Assembly: GCA_000436035.1 (NCBI GenBank)
Contig: FR893192.1
Coordinates: 1-58,191, forward strand
Source of the DNA: Prevotella sp. CAG:732
GTDB taxonomy: Bacteria > Bacteroidota > Bacteroidia > Bacteroidales > Bacteroidaceae
Length of the DNA stretch: 58,191 bases
Direction: 5' to 3'
This document shows, in pieces, positions 25,889-33,499 of this stretch (position 1 is its first letter; each line of letters starts with the position of its first letter). Under the pieces are notes generated by a model, which was not told the origin of the DNA, did not search any database, and was given only the letters and a program-made list of their open reading frames with translations. The position numbers and the translations under genes were made by a program.

Positions 25889-27271
25889 TTATTGGATGCC
25901 ATACTTCTTCATCTTATTATATAATGTCTTGCGGTCGATGGCGAGAAGGAGGGCGGCCTTGCTCTTGTTGCCACCTGCTGCCTTGAGGGCATTCTCTATT
26001 CGCTGAAGCTCCGTCTGCTCATCGTGGAGGGCGAGAGGCTCGGTAGGTTGGGCGTGAGTCATGCTTTGCTCTAGCTCTGATGCGCCGATATGGCTGCCTC
26101 TTGCCAACAAGGTGGCACGCTTCATCACATTGTTGAGTTCACGCAGGTTGCCTGGCCAGTTGTAGGAGGCAATCATCTCTGATGCCTTCTTGTCGAAACC
26201 TTGCACATTCCTGCCCAACTCTTGGTTGGCATGCTTCACGAAGAGGTCGGCGAAGAGGAAGAGGTCGCTGCCACGGTCTTTCAACTCCGGCATGTAGATG
26301 GTAAACTCGTTGATACGATGATACAAGTCTTCACGGAACTTGCCCTCGGCAACTCGTTGTGCTAGATTTTCATTGGTGGCGCAAACCAGTCGGATGTCGA
26401 TGTCTATCTCCTTGGTACTGCCCAATGGACGAATCTTTCGCTCCTGCAAGGCACGGAGCAGTTGCACTTGCACCTCATAGTTCAGGTTTCCCATCTCATC
26501 TAGGAAGAGTGTGCCGCCATTCGCCATCTCAAAAGCTCCTTTCTTATCCTGTTCGGCTCCCGTAAAGGCTCCCTTGACATAACCGAAAAACTCGGAGGCA
26601 GCCACGTCCTTAGGAATGGCACCGCAGTCGAGGGCGAAGAAAGGTTTCTTGGCACGTTGGCTCAGTTCATGGATGCGATGTGCCACGTATTCCTTGCCCG
26701 TTCCGCTGGCTCCAAGAATCAAAACCGACATCGGTGTCGGTGCCACCAACGATACGAAATCGTAGAGACGCTTGGAAGCCTCGCTCTTACCTTCGATGTA
26801 CTTCGGGACGTTATTCTCTTTAACCTTAGCTGCGGTCTCTGCTTGATTCTTTGCCGTTTGGGAAGAGGCTGGGATGGAGGAAGAATTGCCTATGGACGTT
26901 CCTCTGCTATTGGTATGGATAGCCTCTTGTATCTTATCCAACAGCATATCGGGTGGAAATGGCTTGGCGATGTAGTCGGTGGCTCCCGACTTCATGGCTA
27001 AGACGGCATTTTGTACCTCGGCATAGCTTGTCATGACAATGAACGGAATCGACAGATTGTGCTTTTGAGTCCATTTCAAGAGAGTCAGTCCATCGTGGTC
27101 GGGAAGGCGAAGGTCGGATAGGATGAGGTCGCGCTTGTTGTCCTCTTCGAGTAAGTCTAACGCAGCCTTGACCGAAGTGGCTTTCTCCACCTCGAATCCT
27201 TTCTTTTTGAGCCATGCCTGAATCATCGTTCCAAAAGCCAAGTCGTCTTCTACAATCAATATCTTTGCCAT
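25889..27271 (-). CDS. NtrC-family sigma-54-dependent response regulator
   Basis: Encodes a 460-residue activator. The receiver (1-120) has acidic residues EDD (8-10), phospho-acceptor Asp53 (ILSDLRLPDHDG) and KPF (103-105). The AAA+ domain has Walker A GASGTGKE (187-194), the sigma-54 contact loop GAFTGA (234-239) and Walker B TLFLDEM. The C-terminal Fis-type helix-turn-helix reads NKSKAALLLAIDRKTLYNKM. It should bind upstream sites and drive open-complex formation by RpoN polymerase. The longest frame starts with TTG at 27334, but the ATG at 27271 gives the family start MAKILIVEDD and lies downstream of a promoter at 27304-27334. No orphan kinase adjoins it; the hybrid kinase at 20452 is the nearest candidate partner. 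Confidence 0.93.
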   Translation of the reverse strand: MAKILIVEDDLAFGTMIQAWLKKKGFEVEKATSVKAALDLLEEDNKRDLILSDLRLPDHDGLTLLKWTQKHNLSIPFIVMTSYAEVQNAVLAMKSGATDYIAKPFPPDMLLDKIQEAIHTNSRGTSIGNSSSIPASSQTAKNQAETAAKVKENNVPKYIEGKSEASKRLYDFVSLVAPTPMSVLILGASGTGKEYVAHRIHELSQRAKKPFFALDCGAIPKDVAASEFFGYVKGAFTGAEQDKKGAFEMANGGTLFLDEMGNLNYEVQVQLLRALQERKIRPLGSTKEIDIDIRLVCATNENLAQRVAEGKFREDLYHRINEFTIYMPELKDRGSDLFLFADLFVKHANQELGRNVQGFDKKASEMIASYNWPGNLRELNNVMKRATLLARGSHIGASELEQSMTHAQPTEPLALHDEQTELQRIENALKAAGGNKSKAALLLAIDRKTLYNKMKKYGIQ

Positions 27272-27303
27272 GCTTTTACTATCTTTTTTCTCTGTTCGGA
27301 ATG

Positions 27304-27334
27304 CAAAATTAAGGCAATAAAAAAAGACTGGCAA
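27304..27334 (-). promoter_or_regulatory. promoter of the NtrC-type regulator
   Basis: On the minus strand a -7 TAATTTTG (plus 27304-27311) follows a TTG at plus 27332-27334 by 20 bases. The -33 part lies inside the stem of the operon terminator, so read-through and initiation may interfere. Confidence 0.6.
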
Positions 27335-27405
27335 GAAAAAAGCAATAAAAATATTAAATCTGTATTGAATTTAACATTTCACTTCTGCTTTCTTCCTGCC
27401 AGTCT
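27325..27405 (-). terminator. long-stem terminator of the ten-gene operon
   Basis: Arms 27325-27343 and 27387-27405 (AGACTGGCA... on the left, ...TGCCAGTCT on the right) pair over about 19 bases with few mismatches and a 43-base loop. Read leftward the stem is followed by a run of seven T's. The distal gene of the large operon ends 17 bases upstream. Confidence 0.8.
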
Positions 27406-27422
27406 CTATATGAGGCTGAGGC

Positions 27423-29849
27423 TTAATCCATCTTGATGCCTCTCTGCTTGAGGATATTCAAGAAGAGTTCCTCCAATGCACTTCTGTCTTCGGCGGTGGC
27501 ACTGACGGCGGCATAGCTGACCGACTTGAAGTCGGAGACGGAGTTGATGACGTTTGCCAAGCCCAATTCCTCGCTGATGAACTTCTTGATCATGTTCTCG
27601 TCCAAGTCGTAGGTATAATTGGAGTTCTCCAAGTATCCTAAGTCTTTCTTGGTGCAGGTGATGATGATGTCGATGTCCTTGGTCTTGCGACCTACCTGTT
27701 GGGTCAGGATGTTCTTCAGCTCGGATAGTGTTCCCTCCGTATCATACTTCTCGCTCTGGTTGCCGTGTTTCTTAAACCATTCGGTGAACGCATCGGAAGG
27801 TACTACCTTGTCGATGTCCGTCATCGTCGGGTCGATGATGAAGACTACGGTCTTCACCTTGTTGTAGAACTCAAGGGCTGCCTGCGACTTGTTGGTGCTG
27901 GCGTTGAACTTCTCACCTGCCACATCGTAGAAGAACAGATGGTATGGCACAGGACGCCACTTGCGTTTCAGCTTGAATTGGATAGCCTTGTAGCGATTCT
28001 TCACGGCGGTCTGAATACCATCACCATTGTGGATACGCTTCGTTACATCCGCTAGCTTGTTGTTGCTATCAGAGTCGGTCTGTTCGAAGTCGTCTCCGAA
28101 GTGTTGGGAGAGCATCTCCAAGCCGCTATACAACATATAAGACTTGCCGGAAGAACGAGCACCCACGATACCGATGTGGATATCCGTGCCGTAAGTCTTG
28201 TCGTGCCCCTCGTTGACCAATCGTTCGCAGTTTGGGCACTTTCTCGTCAGTTTCGCCTTGCCGTTCATCAACATGGTAGGTACTCTGACTCCAGTATCAT
28301 GGTTGGTTTGATGCAGGATGCCATACAAGCCCGGATGCAATGGGATAGACCATTCTTCACCATCAATCATGTATTTGAAGTCGTGGGTGTTGCCACAGAA
28401 TGGGCAAGGGCGGTGCACGTTGTATATCTTCATAGAGGCAAACTCATATAATCTCAGCAGGGTGCTGATGACGATGAGGATGATAGCCAATAGTAAGAAG
28501 CAAACCAATGGTGTGAGGGCGATAGCCAAGATGGTCGTACCATAGTTTTCGTAGATTGAAATCGTCCAGTCGATGGCATTGACGTTGTCCAGGAACTCGC
28601 TTCCCCAAGCTACGAATAACTCTCCCCATCCTTTCAGCGTGTCTTGGAAGGCAACGATGACACCACCGATGACGGCAGGGATGAGGCAGATGAATGCGCC
28701 CCCAATGGTACCGATGATACCTCCTACCAAGCAAATCCATCCAATGACGATGATAGCCCAGAATATCAACTTGATAGCCCAGAAGAGTACCCATACGACA
28801 CCTCCGAAGAGTAATAGGAGGATGATGGAGGACAAGAAAGCTGCAAGGAGAATGGTAAAGAGTATCGCCATTCTCACGTATGGGCGACTGTTGTACATCC
28901 ACATTTTTCTCATACCATCTATCTCGGTCTCACCTCCGAAGTTCTTGAATAGATGCCACTCTTCAATTGCTATAGATATGTAGATAAAGAGGAAGATGAG
29001 GCTGATGACGGAGATGGCAATGAGTAGCCACTTGCTAGGGGCAGATGCCTCACCTTTGTCTTCGTAGCTCGCACTGTCACTGGTGATGGTGGACTCTGCT
29101 TGCTGGTTAGCTGCACTTAGCTCATCTTCGGTATAGTACTTATAAACCACCTTGTAGTAAGCCCTCGCCTTGCCGTTCTTCTTGGCTTGATACTTGATGA
29201 GGTTGTTGTACTCATCGTAGTCGGCATTGATGTCTTCCTTGTAGAGGTATGCGCCAGATGCGCCATAGTGCTCGATGGAAGTCAGGTGGTCATCCGCGTC
29301 ATAGACGTTCTTGGTATAGGAACCATCATTCTGCATCTGTTGCTCTTGCTGCAAGATGCCCTTGCTGGTATAGGCATATGTGGTGGTGACGCCTTTGCCA
29401 GTCTTTATGTCGTTCTGCTTCTTGATGAGTTTCTCGCCTTCCACTTGGTAGCGCAAGGTGAAACCTTCTGTCTGATCTTCGTCAGAGTAGAACCATTCTT
29501 TAGCCAAGTTGCCTTTCTGGAACTCATTCTTATAGGCACCAACATCCGTTCCAGAGATAGACTGGATGTTGTTCTTGCCATCGTAGGTATAGTTGTTGAC
29601 TATCGAGTCGCCCTTCTCGAAGGTCCTCTTTTTGACAAGCATACCTTCTGGCGAGAAGTCCATACGGATAGCTTGGTCAACGTAGCCCTTCTTGTAATGG
29701 TTGTACAAGGCATACTTGACTGGTCCATTGATGCCGAAGTATTCCTTGGAGTAAGGGTTACCTTTCTTGAAAGAAGGCGATTTGCCTGAGTCGCACGCCA
29801 CGGCGAGCACCATGGCGAGCAAGAGAATGAATATTTTCTGATATCTCAT
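27423..29849 (-). CDS. lipoprotein / multi-TM / zinc-ribbon / GTPase fusion (double-GTPase type)
   Basis: Encodes 808 residues with an unusual modular layout. A lipoprotein signal (AVAC, Cys19) precedes about 250 residues of YD/MORN-like beta repeats. Then come about five membrane segments (about 274-296, 327-349, 351-376, 378-400, 438-464). Next is a split zinc ribbon (Cys482/485 and Cys538/541). The last domain is a Ras-like GTPase with P-loop GARSSGKS (563-570), G3-like DVAGE (642-646) and G4-like TKKD (733-736). Five segments would put the beta repeats outside and the GTPase in the cytoplasm. It is the last gene of the operon, six bases after the GAP1-like gene, and shares its zinc-ribbon/GTPase style with the protein at 32310. 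The best family match I can name is the double-GTPase (DO-GTPase) group; a signal-relay role is inferred. Confidence 0.8.
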   Translation of the reverse strand: MRYQKIFILLLAMVLAVACDSGKSPSFKKGNPYSKEYFGINGPVKYALYNHYKKGYVDQAIRMDFSPEGMLVKKRTFEKGDSIVNNYTYDGKNNIQSISGTDVGAYKNEFQKGNLAKEWFYSDEDQTEGFTLRYQVEGEKLIKKQNDIKTGKGVTTTYAYTSKGILQQEQQMQNDGSYTKNVYDADDHLTSIEHYGASGAYLYKEDINADYDEYNNLIKYQAKKNGKARAYYKVVYKYYTEDELSAANQQAESTITSDSASYEDKGEASAPSKWLLIAISVISLIFLFIYISIAIEEWHLFKNFGGETEIDGMRKMWMYNSRPYVRMAILFTILLAAFLSSIILLLLFGGVVWVLFWAIKLIFWAIIVIGWICLVGGIIGTIGGAFICLIPAVIGGVIVAFQDTLKGWGELFVAWGSEFLDNVNAIDWTISIYENYGTTILAIALTPLVCFLLLAIILIVISTLLRLYEFASMKIYNVHRPCPFCGNTHDFKYMIDGEEWSIPLHPGLYGILHQTNHDTGVRVPTMLMNGKAKLTRKCPNCERLVNEGHDKTYGTDIHIGIVGARSSGKSYMLYSGLEMLSQHFGDDFEQTDSDSNNKLADVTKRIHNGDGIQTAVKNRYKAIQFKLKRKWRPVPYHLFFYDVAGEKFNASTNKSQAALEFYNKVKTVVFIIDPTMTDIDKVVPSDAFTEWFKKHGNQSEKYDTEGTLSELKNILTQQVGRKTKDIDIIITCTKKDLGYLENSNYTYDLDENMIKKFISEELGLANVINSVSDFKSVSYAAVSATAEDRSALEELFLNILKQRGIKMD

Positions 29850-29855
29850 AAGCTA

Positions 29856-32297
29856 CTACTTTTTGAATAGTTTGCGACAAATGGAAGTGAAGAAGCTATA
29901 GTACTTTGTGATGAAGGCTTTCTCCTTGTCGTTCTTGCATTTCTCTAGATACTCCTTGCGGTCCTTGGAAGTCCACTTGGCTGCTTCGATGATGGCTGGG
30001 GTTATCTTCTCACAAGTCGAGGTGTCGTTCTTGAAGGATTCCCAAAGCTTGTCGAGCATCAACTTGGATTCTTCCTTGGTTTTCTCAGGAAGGTTCTCGG
30101 AGTATGGGTCGGTGAGGTACTCCTTGATGCGGATAGCCTCCAACGTTTTGTGCTCCCTGGCTCTATCGGTGAAGAGTTTCTCGATGATTTTCATTCGTAC
30201 TTCGAGCATTGGACACCCCAAGCGTTTGGCAATGAGAAGCTCTCTATAAGCACCCATATAGTCCGTATGGTTGTCCAATAAGTCAATGATGAAGCAAAGT
30301 ATGTTGTGGTCTTGCTCGTCTATAGTTCCCTTTGGAAGTTCTAGTTTCAAGAAATACTCAATGCTTTGCTTGTCGGCTTTCTTTGGATATTTGAAACTAT
30401 ACTCGGCGTATGTCTTGACAAGTTGAGGAATCTCCAAGTCTGTATATCTGTTGACAGGTATATTGCGTGAGAAGCTTACTACTTGGGTGATGAAGAATTT
30501 CATAATGGCATCCTTATCTCCTATGTCGTTCTTCTTGCCATTCAGTATATCTGTGAAGTAGTCCCTGACGATAGGCTCCATTACTTGGAGACCTGGGGCT
30601 TCGAACTTGCAAGCTTTGAGGAAGTCGATGATCAAGGTGAGTTTTTCACCATCACAGAGTTTCTTGATAGTTGGCTCTAGGGCTTTCATCTGCATTGGGT
30701 GCGTCTGGGCGTAGCCAATCAGCGTATCTGCTTCTTCTGGAATAGGGAAGAAGCGAACAATCAAGGCATTCTTGTCAGTTATGGCTGAGGCTAGGATGGT
30801 GTTTATGATGGTTACTTCATTGATGTCGTGTTCCTCGGAATGATCCTTGTATCCCTCCAACTGCTCATCGACAAAGCGCTTCCAAGCATTAGGGTCATCG
30901 ACCTGTTTCATCGTTTCAATGAAATCGTTCGGATTCACATCCTTGGTGTTGATGGATTGAATCACATCGATGCCATAGTCCTTGGTATATCTTGCTAAAG
31001 AGTGGTCTTGATGCCATAGGTTGGTCAGGGCTTGCTTGGAGCCTTCGTCCAAGTGAAGCACTTCCTTCCAGTTATTATATAAATAGGTGATGACCTTCAT
31101 GGCAGCATGGCAGTTGGCATCAGCCTTGGCACCCAAATTCTCCTTTTGGATGGTCTCATCTAGCGTGTTGTTCACGCTGACGACGAAGCGTTGCCATTTG
31201 TCGGAAGGTAAGTTGGCTTTCTTCGCCTTGGTGAAGAAGTCTTCTGTCAACTCATCGATACTCAACTTCTTGTCTGTCTCTGTGGCGATGAAGAGATTGT
31301 AGAGGAACTTATAGTCCGTGTCTGCCTGTACGCTCAAGCGGAAGAGATAGTTGACGAGGTTATAGAATAGCGCATAGTTGTTGGCTGCGGCAGCCTCCTT
31401 GATCTTTCCAAAGTAGAAGTTGTCGGTGTCGAGGTTCATGAATTTGTTCTCGTCTAGATTGAGATAGACATAGTTCTCGATATAGACCTGTTCCTTGTTG
31501 TGCTCGTTGAGGAACATCATGCGATAGCCATTAGGCATACCATATCCTTGTAAGAAGTTGGTGTGGAAATACTTGTCGCTCACCAAGTCGTTAGGTAAGG
31601 TGCCGATGCTCTGTAGAATGGATGGCACCTTGGCTTCCTGGGCTTGGAAGACGATGTTGATGAGACCATTGTCCTTGCCTAGGTCTTGGTTGATCTTGGT
31701 CTGCAACAAAGCCATTGCTACCAAGGCTGTCTGCTCATTGATGGTTGGAATTGCTTCGCTTGTTTCCTTTACCTCAAGCTCTCTAGGTGAAAGGTAGCTA
31801 GGCTCGCCAGTGAGCAGTTCTTGCAGTTCTGAGTTGGTAGGGGTGCATGTGTTGTCGATCGGACGGAATATCTTTTGCTCGATGAGCGCCTGGAATAGCC
31901 CTGCCGTTGGTTTCTCGTCAAAGACCAAGATGTCGGCGATATAGTTGGAGCCAGCTCTTCTGGCAGACTCTATGTTGCAGAAGTAACCATAGTCGATGCC
32001 GACATAGGTGGCACAAGCGATGACATACAATTCTTTGCCATCGTCATTCTTGACCACCTGATACTTGAGGGTACGTGGATATTGGGTGACGCAGGAAGGG
32101 TCTGTGGTGATTTGCTCCGTAGTCACTTGCTCGGCGATGTCAACCTCGTATGCACAACTGATTTCATCACAGATTTTTCTAGCCAACTCTGGGTTGAAGC
32201 CTTCCGTGATGGTTCTGATGCCGAAGCCAGCTTGTCCAGAAAGAATGGACTGCTGGCTGGAGCATTCTATGATTTCATTAAACTTGATACTCTTCAT
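29856..32297 (-). CDS. GAP1-like GTPase-associated protein
   Basis: Encodes an 813-residue soluble protein without signal or membrane segments. The N-terminus (ECSSQQSILSGQAGFGIRTI) resembles the start of the GAP1-N ('GTPase-associated protein 1') domain, which in other bacteria reads roughly YTSC...LSG..GFQ. A beta-rich domain of about 180 residues follows. The remainder is largely alpha-helical, as in the GAP1 middle and C-terminal regions. It lies between two small-GTPase genes with gaps of 12 and 6 bases, exactly the context in which GAP1 proteins occur. The expected job is to bind or regulate the GTPases or link them to an effector; no enzymatic motif is visible. The family call rests on memory of the N-terminal pattern. 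Confidence 0.7.
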   Translation of the reverse strand: MKSIKFNEIIECSSQQSILSGQAGFGIRTITEGFNPELARKICDEISCAYEVDIAEQVTTEQITTDPSCVTQYPRTLKYQVVKNDDGKELYVIACATYVGIDYGYFCNIESARRAGSNYIADILVFDEKPTAGLFQALIEQKIFRPIDNTCTPTNSELQELLTGEPSYLSPRELEVKETSEAIPTINEQTALVAMALLQTKINQDLGKDNGLINIVFQAQEAKVPSILQSIGTLPNDLVSDKYFHTNFLQGYGMPNGYRMMFLNEHNKEQVYIENYVYLNLDENKFMNLDTDNFYFGKIKEAAAANNYALFYNLVNYLFRLSVQADTDYKFLYNLFIATETDKKLSIDELTEDFFTKAKKANLPSDKWQRFVVSVNNTLDETIQKENLGAKADANCHAAMKVITYLYNNWKEVLHLDEGSKQALTNLWHQDHSLARYTKDYGIDVIQSINTKDVNPNDFIETMKQVDDPNAWKRFVDEQLEGYKDHSEEHDINEVTIINTILASAITDKNALIVRFFPIPEEADTLIGYAQTHPMQMKALEPTIKKLCDGEKLTLIIDFLKACKFEAPGLQVMEPIVRDYFTDILNGKKNDIGDKDAIMKFFITQVVSFSRNIPVNRYTDLEIPQLVKTYAEYSFKYPKKADKQSIEYFLKLELPKGTIDEQDHNILCFIIDLLDNHTDYMGAYRELLIAKRLGCPMLEVRMKIIEKLFTDRAREHKTLEAIRIKEYLTDPYSENLPEKTKEESKLMLDKLWESFKNDTSTCEKITPAIIEAAKWTSKDRKEYLEKCKNDKEKAFITKYYSFFTSICRKLFKK

Positions 32298-32309
32298 AGT
32301 GGTATAGGA

Positions 32310-33497
32310 TTATTTCTGTTTCAAAAGAGGATATTTAAATTGGTCAAGAATCCAAATGAGTGGGTCGAGCACTCGGTATGGCTTGATGCCCTCGATATGG
32401 TTATCGTTGCCAGGGTCCTTGCCTAGTGCAGAGAATCCAAAGTACTTCAGGTTCTTGTAGTTGTTCTCTGCATTGTTGACAAATCCATCCTCATACCAAG
32501 AGTTGAGTGCGGCTCTCAATCCGTCGCTCACAGCATCGATGTCGTCCATTCTCACACCGCCTCCGTCTAGGAACGGACTGTTCTGGTCGAGGGTCATGCC
32601 AGGGATGGCGGTCTCTGCCAAATCCTCGCTATGGTCGAGTATAGCATCTATCTTGCTGAATGCAAATGCCATAGGCTTGCCGAAGTGAGCCTCTTTCTTC
32701 TTCTTGTCGCCATTCTTGAAGTGGTCGATGATGTTGTTGAGGATGACGTCGTACTTCAATTCTATCTCGCCCTTGATGTTCAACTTGTCATGAATGTAAG
32801 GGATGGAGAATGTGTCCAAGAGGAAGATGACTGCATCACTCTCATCGAGGAACTTGACGTTCTTGCTGATGTTCTTTGGGTCGTTGAAATTCTCACCTGC
32901 AGTATCATAGAACACCAAGTACAATGGGTGCTCCACACCTTTTTGGGTGATGGTGTAGATGAGTGGAATCTTGGACTTCTGGTCCGTAATCTTGGTCTGT
33001 GCAGGAAGGATGCCTCTCTTGAAGAGGACATCGTAGAAGTCGGTTTGGTATCTCACCTGGGTGCAGTCTCGGCGCTCGTCGGCTACGGTAGAGGCGAGGA
33101 TGCCGAGGTTGCCCAACTTGCTGCCGTACTTGCGCAGTTGGTCGATGAGTACGGTGATATAGTTGGTCTTTCCACTGCTACGGGCACCAATGATGGAGAT
33201 GATGTAGCCTTTGTGCTCTACCATCTCTTTCGGAATCATATTGTGGCAATGAGGGCAAATGACGGTGTAAGAGGTGTGCCCACACTTATCACAGTTTGCC
33301 GAGTCTGGCATGGAGTCCATCTTTCTGGCAAACCATCCTAGATTGTTGTAGATGGCTGGTAGCATCTTGCGGTCTTGTCCCCAGAACTTACTCATCTCAG
33401 GGTCTATATCTTTCTCACATTCATCGTTGGTACAACGGAACATGACTTCGCTTCGGTTGAATTCCTCGAAGCAATATGGACATACTATTTTTGGCAT
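32310..33497 (-). CDS. zinc-ribbon small GTPase (double-GTPase type)
   Basis: Encodes a 395-residue cytoplasmic protein. Two zinc-binding clusters occupy the N-terminus: Cys6/9 with Cys22/27, then Cys69/72 with Cys81/84. The GTPase domain has a P-loop GARSSGKT (104-111), G3-like DTAGE (198-202) and G4-like SKID (281-284), all in TRAFAC/Ras order. The stretch between P-loop and DTAGE is longer than in Ras. It shares the IGARSSGK and D-x-AGE-x-F signatures with the membrane-anchored GTPase at 27423, so the operon encodes a soluble and a membrane-bound paralogue. It starts two bases after the stop of the gene at 33500 and precedes the GAP1-like gene by 12 bases. Confidence 0.85.
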   Translation of the reverse strand: MPKIVCPYCFEEFNRSEVMFRCTNDECEKDIDPEMSKFWGQDRKMLPAIYNNLGWFARKMDSMPDSANCDKCGHTSYTVICPHCHNMIPKEMVEHKGYIISIIGARSSGKTNYITVLIDQLRKYGSKLGNLGILASTVADERRDCTQVRYQTDFYDVLFKRGILPAQTKITDQKSKIPLIYTITQKGVEHPLYLVFYDTAGENFNDPKNISKNVKFLDESDAVIFLLDTFSIPYIHDKLNIKGEIELKYDVILNNIIDHFKNGDKKKKEAHFGKPMAFAFSKIDAILDHSEDLAETAIPGMTLDQNSPFLDGGGVRMDDIDAVSDGLRAALNSWYEDGFVNNAENNYKNLKYFGFSALGKDPGNDNHIEGIKPYRVLDPLIWILDQFKYPLLKQK

Positions 33498-33499
33498 AG

